Source: Rhodococcus spelaei
Lineage (GTDB): Bacteria > Actinomycetota > Actinomycetes > Mycobacteriales > Mycobacteriaceae
DNA length: 64,000 bases
Assembly (NCBI RefSeq): GCF_006704125.1
Contig: NZ_VIGH01000004.1
Location: 383,529 to 447,528 of the forward strand
Reading direction: 5' to 3'
Positions 26,673 to 35,551 of the stretch are shown piece by piece. Under the pieces are notes generated by a model. The model searched no databases. It saw only the letters and a list, made by a program, of their open reading frames with translations, and was not told the DNA's origin. Within the stretch, counting starts at the first letter, position 1. Each line of letters begins with the position of its first letter. The translations under genes and the position numbers were made by a program.

Positions 26673-27452
26673 ATGCGCAGACGATTTGGCCTTGCCGGTG
26701 TCCTCGCGGTGACGATGACGCTCGCGTTGTCTGGTTGTTCATCGGATTCCGGGGATTCCGACGGGTCAGCGCCGCCGCCTCTTTCTGCCTCCGAGGCGCC
26801 CTCGGTGTCGCCCACGCCGCCGCTGACACCCTCCCCATCCGTGACTCCCACTCTGTCTGTGCCGAACCCCGGGGTATCCGGCAGTTACACGGTGGTGGCC
26901 GGCGACAGCCTGCCCGGCATCGCGCAGAAGTTCGGCATCCCGCTGGGCGTGCTGCTGCAGGCTAACGGGCTGAACGTGGACTCGGTGATCTTTCCGGGCC
27001 AGGTTCTCGATGTGTCCGGCATGCCGGGACCGGACCACGGCCACGCGCCCGGTACCAAGACGTACACCGTGCAGTCCGGCGACGGACTGTCCGACGTGGC
27101 GTTGCGTTTCGGTGGCGACGTCGGGGAGATCTTGCGGCTCAACGGTTTCCCGAGCGTCGACACCGTGATCTACCCGGGTCAGGTGCTGATCGTGCCGGAC
27201 AAGCCGGGTGTCGGCCCGTATTTCCCGGGCAACAGCGTTAGCCCGCCCCCGCCGCCGGTGACCCCGCCCGGTACCAAGACGTACACAGTGCAGCCGGGCG
27301 GCTCGCTGTCCGACGTGGCGTTGCGTTTCGGTGGCGACGTCGGGGAGATCTTGCGGCTCAACGGTTTCCCGAGCGTCGACACGGTGATCTACCCGGGTCA
27401 GGTGCTGATCGTGCCGGACAAGCCGGGTGTCGGCCCGTACTTCCCGCGGTAG
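26673..27452 (+). CDS. LysM-repeat lipoprotein, paralogue without Cys-rich tail
   Basis: 259 aa. Lipobox LALSGC, lipid Cys22. After a Ser/Pro linker it has three LysM domains, the second and third almost identical (LSDVALRFGGDVGEILRLNG, then VDTVIYPGQVLIVPDKPGVG), and stops right after the third: PYFPR. It lacks the C-terminal cysteine domain of its upstream neighbour. DNA identity between LysM copies, within and between the two genes, is so high that recent duplication or gene conversion is likely. Expected to bind the cell wall. Confidence 0.85.
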   Translation: MRRRFGLAGVLAVTMTLALSGCSSDSGDSDGSAPPPLSASEAPSVSPTPPLTPSPSVTPTLSVPNPGVSGSYTVVAGDSLPGIAQKFGIPLGVLLQANGLNVDSVIFPGQVLDVSGMPGPDHGHAPGTKTYTVQSGDGLSDVALRFGGDVGEILRLNGFPSVDTVIYPGQVLIVPDKPGVGPYFPGNSVSPPPPPVTPPGTKTYTVQPGGSLSDVALRFGGDVGEILRLNGFPSVDTVIYPGQVLIVPDKPGVGPYFPR

Positions 27453-27458
27453 CGGCAA

Positions 27459-27491
27459 CCGGCGGCGGCGCCTCATGGGCGTCGCCGCCGG
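27459..27491. terminator. hairpin between convergent LysM and ogt genes
   Basis: 12-bp stem with one G-U pair, CCGGCGGCGGCG / CGTCGCCGCCGG, 9-nt loop, filling the 48-bp gap between stop codons. Confidence 0.65.
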
Positions 27492-27500
27492 TGGTGGCCA

Positions 27501-28040
27501 CTAGAACAGCGTCGGGTCGTCGAACCCTGGCGTGTGCTCGAGTGCCAGCAGTGCTCGTTTGGTGACGGTGCCGCCGGACGCGGAGAACCCGCCCACCTTG
27601 CCGCCCGCGGCCAGGACCCGGTGGCACGGCACCAGGATCGGAATGGGGTTGCGCCCCAACGACTGTCCGACCGCCTGGGCTCCGTCGGGGCTGCCGATCA
27701 GTGCGGCCACCCGACCGTAGGTGAGCACCTCGCCGGGGTCGATGTCACGCGTCACGGCGTACACGCGGCGGTCGAACTCGGCCACGGCGCTCAGGTCGAG
27801 CGGTACGTCGGCGAGGTCGTCGGGCACGCCCGTGAGCAGTGCGGTGACGCCCTCGACGGCCCGTCGCGCCGCGGGGGAGGGCGCGCGGTCCTGCATGGTG
27901 GGATGCGCGTCGAGCAGTCGGGCCAGGGTCCGTTCGGCGGACACCTCGGGGAGCTGGAGTCCGACTACCCCGCGGTCGCTCCACGCGAGCGCGCACCGGC
28001 CGATCGCGGTGTCGAAGAGGGTGTAGCCGGGGGCGGTCAC
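27501..28040 (-). CDS. ogt: methylated-DNA-protein cysteine methyltransferase
   Basis: 179 aa from a GTG (MTAPGYTLFDTAIG). Transfers O6-alkyl groups from guanine to its own cysteine. The active-site motif is PIPILVPCHRV with Cys139; GEVLTYGRVAALIGSPDGAQAVGQSL is the helix-turn-helix and Arg-finger region, and the N-terminal half has the usual ribonuclease-like fold. Single-domain Ogt rather than an Ada fusion. A perfect palindrome 55-76 bp upstream shares a half-site with the region upstream of the nearby MocR regulator, hinting at shared control. Confidence 0.9.
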   Translation of the reverse strand: MTAPGYTLFDTAIGRCALAWSDRGVVGLQLPEVSAERTLARLLDAHPTMQDRAPSPAARRAVEGVTALLTGVPDDLADVPLDLSAVAEFDRRVYAVTRDIDPGEVLTYGRVAALIGSPDGAQAVGQSLGRNPIPILVPCHRVLAAGGKVGGFSASGGTVTKRALLALEHTPGFDDPTLF

Positions 28041-28094
28041 CGGGTCAGTATGCGCGCCCGTGCCGACAGTGCGGCGACGGGACGCGAGTGACAA

Positions 28095-28116
28095 GTCCAG
28101 TTGTCGTCAACTGGAC
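28095..28116. promoter_or_regulatory. operator-like palindrome upstream of ogt
   Basis: GTCCAGTTG-TCGT-CAACTGGAC, perfect 9-bp arms, between ogt and the small membrane gene. The half-site TCCAGTTG recurs at 28406-28413 upstream of the MocR gene, so it may be a regulator site; a terminator for the 28135 gene is the alternative. Confidence 0.5.
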
Positions 28117-28134
28117 TGGTTAATCGGGTGCGAT

Positions 28135-28368
28135 TCAGTGGTGCGGGGCCGGCCTGACCGGCGGCACGACCTCGTGGCGGGACAGGGCGGCCTGCAGGTC
28201 GCGGTAGGCGCGGGTGGCGTCGTGCCCCTCTGGAAGCCTTCCGGCCAGCGACGAGGCGGGGCGGAACTGTTCCAGCCGGAACAGTCCGGAACCGCGGGCG
28301 CGGCGGACGAGCAGGTGACTCGCGACGGGGACGGTGAGGACGGCGAGGAAGACCAGGGCGGGCAGCAT
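28135..28368 (-). CDS. small membrane protein
   Basis: 77 aa from the ATG at 28368 (MLPALVFLAVLTVPVASHLLVRR), one N-terminal helix with a positive stop, then a short soluble tail with LPEGHDATRAYRDLQAALSRHEVVPP. The family is not recognised. It is divergent from the MocR-type regulator, the usual place for a target gene, though known partners of MocR proteins are not of this size. Confidence 0.5.
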   Translation of the reverse strand: MLPALVFLAVLTVPVASHLLVRRARGSGLFRLEQFRPASSLAGRLPEGHDATRAYRDLQAALSRHEVVPPVRPAPHH

Positions 28369-28405
28369 GTGCCCATCCTGCGACCAATTGGCATTGCAAT
28401 AAATA

Positions 28406-28466
28406 TCCAGTTGAAGGACACTGGCCTTCATGGCTGCGCGAGTGCTGAAACGATAAGAGTGCTGAA
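28406..28466. promoter_or_regulatory. repeat-rich intergenic region of the MocR gene
   Basis: Holds CCAGT-tgaaggac-ACTGG (28407-28424), a nested GAAGG/CCTTC pair, and the direct repeat GAGTGCTGAA at 28440-28449 and 28457-28466 (17-bp period). MocR proteins usually bind paired direct repeats, so these are candidate sites. Confidence 0.45.
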
Positions 28467-28469
28467 TCA

Positions 28470-29951
28470 ATGAGAGTGATAGGCGCGACGACCCTGGCCC
28501 GCGACCTCGGGAAGTGGCAGGACGACCAGCCCGCCGGGCGACGCCGGACCGCCGTGCCCGCCTACCGCGCGCTCGCGGACAGCGTCCGACTGCTGGTCCT
28601 CGACGGCCGGATCCCGCTCGGCGTCGCGCTCCCGAGCGAACGCGATCTCGCCGCGGTCCTCGAACTGAGCCGCACCACGATCACCTCCGCGTACGCGGTG
28701 CTGCGGGAGGAGGGATACCTGGTGAGCAGGCAGGGTTCGCGCAGCACCGTCGCCCTGCCGGAACTCGTCGCCGGCCGCGCCCCGGTGCCGCACCGGGACG
28801 GGTTCGGCGAACCTGCGGCGGGCCCGCCGATCGACCTGACCTGTGCCGCGATGGCGGCGCCCGCGCAGGAGGTGCAGGCCGCCTACGCGCGGGCACTCGA
28901 GGCGTTGCCCGCGTACCTCCCGGGGCACGGGCTCGAGCCCACCGGACTGCCGGTACTGCGCGAGGCGGTCGCCGAGCGGTACCGGCGCCGCGGGCTGCCG
29001 ACCGAGCCGGAGCAGATCATGATCACCTCCGGTGCGCAGCACGCGCTGGTGCTGCTGCTCGACCTGCTCGCCGCGCCCGGCGAGCGGGTGCTGATCGACC
29101 ACCCGACCTACACGAACGCGATCGAGGCGATCAAGAGGGCGGGGGCCCGCCCGGTGCCGGTACCGCTGCGACTGGCCGAACGGGACTGGGACCTCGACGG
29201 AATCCGTAGCAGCGCAAGGCAAACCGCTGCCAAGCTCGCGTACCTGGTGCCGGATTTCCACAACCCCACCGGATTCTGCCTCGACGAGGCGGGGCGGGCG
29301 CGACTGGTCGAGATCGCCCGCGAGACGTCGATGACGCTGATCATCGACGAGACGATGGCCGACCTGTCGCTCGACGTGCAGCCCCCGAGCCCGGTCGCCG
29401 CGTTCGCGCGCGGCGCGGGTCGGGCCGAGGTGATCAGCGTCGGGTCGGCGTCGAAGTCGTTCTGGTCGGGCCTGCGGATCGGGTGGATCCGCGCGGAGCC
29501 GTCGATGATCAGCGCCCTCGTCGCGGTGCGCTCCGCGCTCGACCTCGGCACCGCGGTACTCGAACAGTTGGCAGCGGTGTCGCTGATCGAGGCGGCCGAC
29601 CGGGTGCTGCCGGCCCGACGGGAGCAGTTGCGCGGTCAGCGCGCGGCGCTGCTCGACGCGGTCGCGACCGAACTGCCGGACTGGCGGTGCACCCCGGGCA
29701 GCGGCGGTCTGGCGCTGTGGATGCAGTTGCCGACGCCGATGTCCACGGCGCTGGCCGCCACTGCTCCGTACCACGGGGTGGTCCTGGCGGCGGGTCCACG
29801 CTTCGGGCTCGAGGGCGCGTTCGAGCGGTACGTCCGGCTGCCCTACGCCCGCGGCGAGGACGATCTCCGGACCGCGGTGACGGGTATCGCGGCGGCGTAT
29901 CGCGCACTGTCCGGTGGCGCCGAGTTGTCCCGCCCGGCCCTGGTGATCTGA
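28470..29951 (+). CDS. MocR/GntR-type regulator fused to aminotransferase fold
   Basis: 493 aa. An N-terminal GntR winged helix (about 30-97: VAYRALADSVRLLVLDGRIP-like segment, then LPSERDLAAVLELSRTTITSAY) is joined to a type I PLP aminotransferase domain. The cofactor lysine is in SVGSASKSFWSGLRIGW, with the Asn/Asp pair in VPDFHNPTGF and IIDETMADLSL. MocR regulators sense PLP or its derivatives and control vitamin B6, GABA or transport genes. The target here is not known; the start codon follows direct repeats that could mediate autoregulation. Confidence 0.88.
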   Translation: MRVIGATTLARDLGKWQDDQPAGRRRTAVPAYRALADSVRLLVLDGRIPLGVALPSERDLAAVLELSRTTITSAYAVLREEGYLVSRQGSRSTVALPELVAGRAPVPHRDGFGEPAAGPPIDLTCAAMAAPAQEVQAAYARALEALPAYLPGHGLEPTGLPVLREAVAERYRRRGLPTEPEQIMITSGAQHALVLLLDLLAAPGERVLIDHPTYTNAIEAIKRAGARPVPVPLRLAERDWDLDGIRSSARQTAAKLAYLVPDFHNPTGFCLDEAGRARLVEIARETSMTLIIDETMADLSLDVQPPSPVAAFARGAGRAEVISVGSASKSFWSGLRIGWIRAEPSMISALVAVRSALDLGTAVLEQLAAVSLIEAADRVLPARREQLRGQRAALLDAVATELPDWRCTPGSGGLALWMQLPTPMSTALAATAPYHGVVLAAGPRFGLEGAFERYVRLPYARGEDDLRTAVTGIAAAYRALSGGAELSRPALVI

Positions 29952-29961
29952 GGCGGGGTCT

Positions 29962-30014
29962 GCCGCTGTGGTGCGGTCAGGAGTCCAGGGACTCCGGAAC
30001 CGCACCACAGCGGC
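29962..30014. terminator. branched perfect inverted repeat between convergent genes
   Basis: Outer arms 29962-29977 and 29999-30014 are perfect over 16 bp (GCCGCTGTGGTGCGGT); the loop contains GGAGTCC-ag-GGACTCC. It starts 10 nt after the MocR stop; probably a two-way terminator. Confidence 0.75.
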
Positions 30015-30023
30015 GGAGCTGCC

Positions 30024-31121
30024 TTACTGCCAGACGGTGGCGGCGTCGACCGCGGCGATCGGCGGCGGCGTCGGGATGCCGGTCTCGGTCCGCGAGAACC
30101 GCGGCGCCGGCCGGTGCTGGGTGACCTTGTCCAGTTCGACCAGCGAGCCGCGTGCGGCGATGTGCGCGTTGTCGGGAGCCTCGGCGAAGGTCAGCACCGG
30201 CGTGGTGCAGGCGTCCGTGCCGTCGAAGATCGCCGCCCACTCGTCGCGGGTCTTGGACAGGAACTTCTCGGTGAACACCTTGCGCAGCTCCGGCCAGGCG
30301 TTCTTGTCGTGCTGTCCGGGCAACTCCGCCGGGTCCAGCTCGAGGCCCTTCAGCAGCTCCGCGTAGAACTGTGGCTCGATCGCGCCGACGGCCATGTACC
30401 TGCCGTCGGACGTCTCGTACGTGTCGTAATACGGGGCGCCGGTGTCGAGCATGTTGACGCCACGCTCGTCCGACCACATGCCCTGACCGCGGAAGCTCCA
30501 GATCATGTGCGAGAGCGCCAGGGTGCCGTCGACCATCGCCGCGTCGATCACCTGCCCCTTGCCGGAGGTCTGCCTCTCGACGAGTGCGGCGAGGATGCCG
30601 AAGACCAGGAACATCGAGCCGCCACCGAAGTCGCCGACCATGTTCAGCGGCGGCACCGGACGCTCTCCGTTGCGGCCGATCGCGTGCAGCACACCGGTCA
30701 GCGAGATGTAGTTGATGTCGTGGCCGGCGGCCTGCGCGAGCGGACCTTCCTGACCCCACCCGGTCATCCGGCCGTAGACGAGCTTCGGGTTGCGCTCGAG
30801 CGCGACGTCCGGGCCGAGACCCATCCGCTCGGTGACACCGGGTCGGAAGCCCTCGATCAGCACGTCGGCCCGCTCGAGCAGTCCGAGCACCAGTTCGATG
30901 TCGGCCGGATCCTTGAGGTTCGCCTCGACGATGCGGCGGCCGCGCTGCGTCTGGTCGTGGCGCTGGTCGGCGCCCGGGATCATCCCGGCGCGCTGCACGC
31001 GGATGACGTCCGCACCGAGGTCGGCCAGCAGCAGTGCGGCATGCGGACCCGGTCCGATTCCGGCCAGTTCGACCACGCGGACACCCGCGAGCGGACCCTT
31101 CCTAACGTCTTCTGCGGACAC
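30024..31121 (-). CDS. mcr: family III CoA-transferase, alpha-methylacyl-CoA racemase-like
   Basis: 365 aa from a GTG with AGGAG six bases upstream; an ATG at 31133 would add four residues. The sequence [21 protein letters not shown] opens like AMACR/Mcr. The racemase catalytic residues appear present: His in [13 protein letters not shown] and Asp in [12 protein letters not shown], with [19 protein letters not shown] supplying the third acid region. It epimerises 2-methyl branched acyl-CoAs such as those from sterol side chains or phytanic acid breakdown, feeding beta-oxidation. No partner genes adjoin it. Confidence 0.88.
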   Translation of the reverse strand: MSAEDVRKGPLAGVRVVELAGIGPGPHAALLLADLGADVIRVQRAGMIPGADQRHDQTQRGRRIVEANLKDPADIELVLGLLERADVLIEGFRPGVTERMGLGPDVALERNPKLVYGRMTGWGQEGPLAQAAGHDINYISLTGVLHAIGRNGERPVPPLNMVGDFGGGSMFLVFGILAALVERQTSGKGQVIDAAMVDGTLALSHMIWSFRGQGMWSDERGVNMLDTGAPYYDTYETSDGRYMAVGAIEPQFYAELLKGLELDPAELPGQHDKNAWPELRKVFTEKFLSKTRDEWAAIFDGTDACTTPVLTFAEAPDNAHIAARGSLVELDKVTQHRPAPRFSRTETGIPTPPPIAAVDAATVWQ

Positions 31122-31243
31122 GGTTCTCCTCATTTCGAGCATGGGCGGAACGTTGACTTGACAGACGTTAACCCTTCGTAGGGTCGGGATGTGCTGCGGG
31201 TCACGTGTTGCCTGGCGCGCGTGGGCCGAGCACAGTGGAGTCC

Positions 31244-31630
31244 ATGACGTTCCCCGGTCGTCTCGTGGCATTCGTGGCCAGCACGGACCTGGACGTGTCG
31301 TCGATGTTCTACGTCGACACGCTCGGGCTGCGGGTCACCTCGCGCACCCCGTTCGCACTGGTGGTGGACGGAGGCGGCGGGACCTCCCTTCGGATCACGC
31401 TCGTGCAGACCAAGGGCGACACCGGCTACACGGTGCTCGGCTGGGAGGTCGACGACCTGGATGCTGCGGTCGAGGACCTGCGCGCCAAGGGAGTCGAGTT
31501 CACCAGTTATCAGGGAATGGACCAGGACGAGCACGACGCCTGGACCGCCCCGGACGGCACCCGTATCGCCTGGTTCCGCGACCCACACGGCAACGTCCTG
31601 TCCCTTCACCAGGAACCGGCGGCGCGGTAG
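31244..31630 (+). CDS. VOC (glyoxalase superfamily) protein
   Basis: 128 aa. Starts [31 protein letters not shown] and ends [20 protein letters not shown], the standard VOC beginning and end, with His/Glu-type metal positions weak (Gln at the last). Substrate unknown. It is divergent from the racemase and ends 11 bp before a convergent gene. Confidence 0.75.
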   Translation: MTFPGRLVAFVASTDLDVSSMFYVDTLGLRVTSRTPFALVVDGGGGTSLRITLVQTKGDTGYTVLGWEVDDLDAAVEDLRAKGVEFTSYQGMDQDEHDAWTAPDGTRIAWFRDPHGNVLSLHQEPAAR

Positions 31631-31641
31631 CCCTCCCGGCG

Positions 31642-32070
31642 TCAGGCCGGCAGTTGACCGTGCACGAAACCGGCGAGTAGCACCGCGAATCCGCCCATCT
31701 CGCCGACGATGAGCAGCACCATCGACAGGTGCAGCGGGATCCCGGCGTGCGCGAACTGGTTGTCGGTGTCGCGGGTGGCGCCGTGCAGGATGTAGCTGCC
31801 GATCGCGGCGACGAAGAAGAACACCACCACGGCGGCGGCGGTCAGGTTCACCCAGGTCGGCCAGTCGCTCAGTTCCACGAACACTGCGATCAGTGCGGTG
31901 GCGAAGGCGTACATCAGTGCGGCCCGGTGCGCGATGTCGACGTACGGGTGCGCGAGGTGGTTCTCGCTGACCGCCATCTGCCGGTACTTCCACACGCCCA
32001 GGCCCAGCGCGAGCAGGAAGATCAGCCCGGCGGCGAGCAGGGTGAGGGTGGTGTCGATCCCGAGGTCCAT
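31642..32070 (-). CDS. four-helix membrane protein
   Basis: 142 aa from the ATG at 32070 (MDLGIDTTLTLLAAGLIFLLALGLGVW). Four hydrophobic segments; polar landmarks are KYRQMAVSENHLAHPYVDIAHRA and LHGATRDTDNQFA, with several histidines near the membrane surface. It is similar in kind to small actinobacterial membrane proteins of unknown role; no catalytic motif can be named. Confidence 0.6.
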   Translation of the reverse strand: MDLGIDTTLTLLAAGLIFLLALGLGVWKYRQMAVSENHLAHPYVDIAHRAALMYAFATALIAVFVELSDWPTWVNLTAAAVVVFFFVAAIGSYILHGATRDTDNQFAHAGIPLHLSMVLLIVGEMGGFAVLLAGFVHGQLPA

Positions 32071-32141
32071 GCGGACATCATCGCCTGCGGCGACTGTGCG
32101 CGAGGCGGGAGTGGAGCCTGCGGAACGACCCGGATGGCCAG

Positions 32142-32157
32142 CACCCCAGTCGGGGTG
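32142..32157. repeat. short hairpin with element shared with 3.2 kb
   Basis: CACCCC-agtc-GGGGTG. The run CGGGGTGAACGGCGCGCAC that follows matches 3221-3239 at all but one base, where it is part of a terminator. Confidence 0.4.
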
Positions 32158-32176
32158 AACGGCGCGCACGGGCGCG

Positions 32177-32914
32177 TCAGCGCAATCGGTACCAGGCGCG
32201 GGCGTTGCCGCCGAGCACGGCCTCGAGGTCGTCGCCGACGGCCTCGGTGATCACGTCCAGGTCGGCGGCCTCGAAGGCGCGGCGGGCGCGGGTGCCCGGC
32301 AGGTCGGTGCCGAACATCAGCGCCGCCGGGTTGACCCGGTGGATGCGTCGCAGCGCGTCGCCGACGTCGTCGATGGTCGCGCGGCCGAAGCCGGTGGCCT
32401 TCACCTTCACCCCGCGGTCGACCAGGTTCAGCAGGTACGGCAGGCCGCGGGTCGACATGCCGAGATGATCAACGCTCACGAGCGGCAGCTTCTTGAACAC
32501 CGGTTCCAGGGACAGCAGCAGGGAGGCGTCCACGTAGAACTCGGCGTGCCAGCCGGCAAGTTCCCACGCCCGCAGGGCCTGCGTGGTCAGGACCTTGACG
32601 TCGGTGGCGCTGCGCCGCAGGTTGAACCGCAGTGCCCGGACGCCCGCCCGGTCCAGCGCGAGGATGTCCTCGTCGGTGGCGTCCTCGGGGAGTTGGGTCA
32701 CCCCCACCCAACCGGGGCCGAGTTCCTCGAGCGCGGCAACCAGGTAGTCCTGGTTGGTGCCCTGGTACGACGCGGTGACCACGGCGCCGCCGTCCACGCC
32801 GAACCCGTCGACCCGCGCGCGGTAGTCGGCGATGGTGAACGGGTCCGGCAGGTAGCCGTCGTTCTCGACCAGCGCGAACCGCGGATCGATGATGTGTACG
32901 TGGGCGTCAAACAC
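32177..32914 (-). CDS. amidohydrolase-family TIM-barrel hydrolase
   Basis: 245 aa with a GTG start giving MFDAHVHIIDPRF; HxH on strand 1, SVDHLGMS with another His, and FGTDLPGTRA with the strand 8 Asp mark the amidohydrolase-2 branch (2-pyrone-4,6-dicarboxylate lactonase-like). Such enzymes hydrolyse lactones or decarboxylate aromatic acids; the substrate here cannot be told. It forms its own unit, 82 bp upstream of fprA on the same strand. Confidence 0.82.
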   Translation of the reverse strand: MFDAHVHIIDPRFALVENDGYLPDPFTIADYRARVDGFGVDGGAVVTASYQGTNQDYLVAALEELGPGWVGVTQLPEDATDEDILALDRAGVRALRFNLRRSATDVKVLTTQALRAWELAGWHAEFYVDASLLLSLEPVFKKLPLVSVDHLGMSTRGLPYLLNLVDRGVKVKATGFGRATIDDVGDALRRIHRVNPAALMFGTDLPGTRARRAFEAADLDVITEAVGDDLEAVLGGNARAWYRLR

Positions 32915-32995
32915 CGCTCAAGAATGCCTTGTCCGAGAACGAGATGCGGCGCCCGCCCCGTTCACCGGGCCGGACGCCGTCTCACTGGTTGATTG

Positions 32996-34363
32996 CTACT
33001 TCTTCGAGGCGCGGAGCATGTCCTCGCGCTCGACGACCTTGATGCGCTCGCGGCCCTCGGGCTCGCCGAGTGAACGCTCATGGGCGTCGAGGCGGTACCA
33101 GCCGTCCCAGGTGGTGAAGGGGACCTGCTTGCCCTCGAGGAACTTCACGACGGCGTCCTCATCGGGCTCGGCGGCGCCGGCGAGGTTCACCGAGTCCTCG
33201 AGCAGGCAGGCGACCGTCTCGTTGGCGTCGCCCTTGGTGTGGCCGATGAGGCCGACCGGGCCACGCTTGATCCAGCCGGTGACGTAGGTGCCCGACAGGT
33301 GCTCGCCGTCGTCGCCGATGACCCGGCCCGCCTCGTTGGGGATGGTGCCGGCCTGCTCGTCGAACGGCAGCTGCGCGATGTTCTGCGAGAGGTAACCGAC
33401 GGCGCGGTAGACCGCCGTGACGTCCCAGTCGTTGAACTTCCCGGTACCCCTGACGTTGCCGGTGCCGTCGAGCTCGGTGCGCTCGGTGCGCAGGCCGACG
33501 ACCTTGCCGTCCTCGCCGAGAACCTCGGTGGGGGACTCGAAGAAGTGCAGGAACAGCTTGTGCGGGCGGTTGCCGACGTCGCGGATCGCCCAGTCCTGCA
33601 GCGTGTTCGCGACCATGTCGACCTGCTTGGAGTTACGGCGCGCGGCCTCGGAGCCCTCGTCGTAGTCGATGTCCTCGGGGTCGACGATGACCTCGATGGT
33701 CGGGGAGTGGTCGAGCTCGCGCAGTTCGAGGGGGGTGAACTTGGCCTGCGCGGGGCCGCGCCGGCCGAAGACGTGGACCTCGACGGCCTTGTTGTTCTTG
33801 AGCCCCTCGTACACGTTCGCGGGAATCTCGGTGGGCAGCAGCTCGTCCCCGGTCTTGGCGAGCACGCGTGCGATGTCGAGCGCGACGTTCCCGACGCCGA
33901 GGACGGCGACCTTCTCGGCCTCGAGCGGCCAGGTGCGCGGGACGTCGGGATGGCCGTCGTACCAGGAGACGAAGTCGGCGGCGCCGTAGCTGCCGTCGAG
34001 GTCGATGCCCGGGATGTCCAGCGCGCGGTCGGCGTTGGCGCCGGTGGAGAAGATCACCGCGTCGTAGAAGCGGCGCAGGTCGTCGAGGGTGATGTCGGTG
34101 CCGTAGTCGATGTTGCCGAGCAGCCGGACCTGGTCCTTGTCGAGGACCTTGTGCAGGGCGGTGATGATGCCCTTGATGCGCGGGTGGTCGGGGGCGACGC
34201 CGTAGCGGATCAGGCCGAAGGGCGCCGGCATGCGTTCGTACAGGTCGATGGACACGCCGCGGCCCGATGCGGTGTCGGACTTCATGAGGGCATCGGCGGC
34301 GTAGATGCCGGCGGGGCCGGCGCCGACGATGGCAACGCGGAGCGGACGATTCTGGTCAGTCAT
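32996..34363 (-). CDS. fprA: ferredoxin/adrenodoxin-type NADP reductase FprA
   Basis: 455 aa, same size as M. tuberculosis FprA. It moves electrons from NADPH to ferredoxin through FAD, for P450s and other acceptors. The FAD motif VAIVGAGPAGIYAADAL is at residues 9-25; the NADP motif is VAVLGVGNVALDIARVL; the family signatures APFGLIRYGVAPDHPRIK and GWIKRGPVGLIGHTKGDA are intact. ATG start. No ferredoxin gene is adjacent. Confidence 0.95.
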   Translation of the reverse strand: MTDQNRPLRVAIVGAGPAGIYAADALMKSDTASGRGVSIDLYERMPAPFGLIRYGVAPDHPRIKGIITALHKVLDKDQVRLLGNIDYGTDITLDDLRRFYDAVIFSTGANADRALDIPGIDLDGSYGAADFVSWYDGHPDVPRTWPLEAEKVAVLGVGNVALDIARVLAKTGDELLPTEIPANVYEGLKNNKAVEVHVFGRRGPAQAKFTPLELRELDHSPTIEVIVDPEDIDYDEGSEAARRNSKQVDMVANTLQDWAIRDVGNRPHKLFLHFFESPTEVLGEDGKVVGLRTERTELDGTGNVRGTGKFNDWDVTAVYRAVGYLSQNIAQLPFDEQAGTIPNEAGRVIGDDGEHLSGTYVTGWIKRGPVGLIGHTKGDANETVACLLEDSVNLAGAAEPDEDAVVKFLEGKQVPFTTWDGWYRLDAHERSLGEPEGRERIKVVEREDMLRASKK

Positions 34364-34666
34364 CTCGAACGAACTACCTCTTCGACTAGCGGACGGACGG
34401 TTCGGTGCTGGTAACCAGCCATTACCGGCGAGCCTTCAGCTTAAACTGAGCCGTACCTAACAGGTGTGTGCAGCCCTGTCGCCGGGCCCTCGTCTGTCGA
34501 TCTTCCGCCACCGCGGCCGACTCCGCTAGGGCACCCCGACTTGAGGGGGCACAAGCAATGATTGTGGCAAGCAGGATGGCCGAGGGCGATCGCCGCCGCA
34601 ACCCTTACTCGCGGCCCTGAGTAAAACCCTTCACCGCGTGGCGCGCGGCGCGTACCAATGCTCCTC
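34364..34666. promoter_or_regulatory. 303-bp divergent intergenic region with short palindrome
   Basis: Separates fprA from the ABC transporter operon, with no gene. The only clear structure is TTACTC-gcggccct-GAGTAA (34605-34624), 43 bp before the permease start, a possible operator for a sulfur- or nitrogen-responsive regulator. I looked for a riboswitch core and did not find one I could defend. Confidence 0.4.
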
Positions 34667-35551
34667 ATGTCCGAGACGCTCGCCCGCCGCGCCCCGGCCG
34701 CCCCGACGCGTCCGCGGGCGGCACGGTCCGCGCTCGCCCCCGCACCGGGTTCCCGCGGGCGCTGGCTCCGCCGCGCGGGCCGGGCCGTATTGCCCCTGCT
34801 GTCGGTCCTGGTCTTCCTCGGACTCTGGCAACTCGCCGCGGCCAGTGGGCTCTGGAACGAGATCTTCGTGCCCTACCCGGCGACCGTCTGGCGTGCGGCG
34901 GTCGACGCCTCCACCACCCATGACGGGGTTCGCGGCTACCAGGGCTACCTGTTGTGGGAGCACCTCTACATGACCCTGCGCCGGGTCGCGGCCGGCGTGG
35001 TGATCGGCGTCGCGGTCGGCGTCGCACTGGGTCTGGCGATGGGCACCGTCGGCTGGCTGCGTCGCATCCTCGAACCCTGGCTGACGTTCCTGCGGGCGTT
35101 GCCGCCGCTGGCCTACTTCTTCCTGCTGGTGATCTGGCTCGGCATCGACGAGGCCCCGAAGATCGCCCTGCTCGCGCTCGCCGCGCTGCCGCCCGCCGCC
35201 GTCGCCACGACCGCGGCGGTGCTCGCGGCCCCGGTCGGCCTGATCGAGGCCGCACGCGCCCTCGGTGCCAGCCGGGCTCAGGTCATCCGCGACGTGGTGG
35301 TGCCCGCAGCACTGCCGGAGACGTTCACCGGCGTGCGGCTCGCGGTCGGCATCGCCTACTCGTCGGTGGTCGCCACGGAACTGTTCAACGGCCTGCCCGG
35401 AGTCGGCGGCATGGTCAAGGACGCCTCGAACTACAACAACACGCCGGTCGTGCTGGTGGGCATCTTCGCCATCGGACTGTCCGGGCTCGTCATCGACGCC
35501 CTGCTGCGTGTCGCCGAACGGCGCGCGGTGCCCTGGAGAGGAAAAGTATGA
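34667..35551 (+). CDS. NitT/TauT-type ABC transporter permease
   Basis: 294 aa (ATG at 34667; one at 34658 is also in frame). After a basic N-terminus there are six helices. The EAA loop reads LIEAARALGASRAQVIRDVVVPAALPETFTGVRLA at about residues 190-225, the contact with the ATPase, typical of SsuC/TauC. WTFLRALPPLAYFFLLVIWLG-like sequence precedes it. The substrate class is aliphatic sulfonates, nitrate or thiamine precursors. Its stop codon overlaps the binding-protein start (ATGA). Confidence 0.88.
   Translation: MSETLARRAPAAPTRPRAARSALAPAPGSRGRWLRRAGRAVLPLLSVLVFLGLWQLAAASGLWNEIFVPYPATVWRAAVDASTTHDGVRGYQGYLLWEHLYMTLRRVAAGVVIGVAVGVALGLAMGTVGWLRRILEPWLTFLRALPPLAYFFLLVIWLGIDEAPKIALLALAALPPAAVATTAAVLAAPVGLIEAARALGASRAQVIRDVVVPAALPETFTGVRLAVGIAYSSVVATELFNGLPGVGGMVKDASNYNNTPVVLVGIFAIGLSGLVIDALLRVAERRAVPWRGKV

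Noticed and set aside
25742-27452. CRISPR-like array from the repeated DNA in the LysM genes
   Set aside because: The repeats are in-frame coding units of 200 bp or more without short uniform spacers.
34364-34666. Possible SAM-type riboswitch ahead of the sulfonate-type ABC operon
   Set aside because: Some CCGCGG and GGGCACCCC pieces look suggestive, but I could not place the conserved core helices or a consistent fold.
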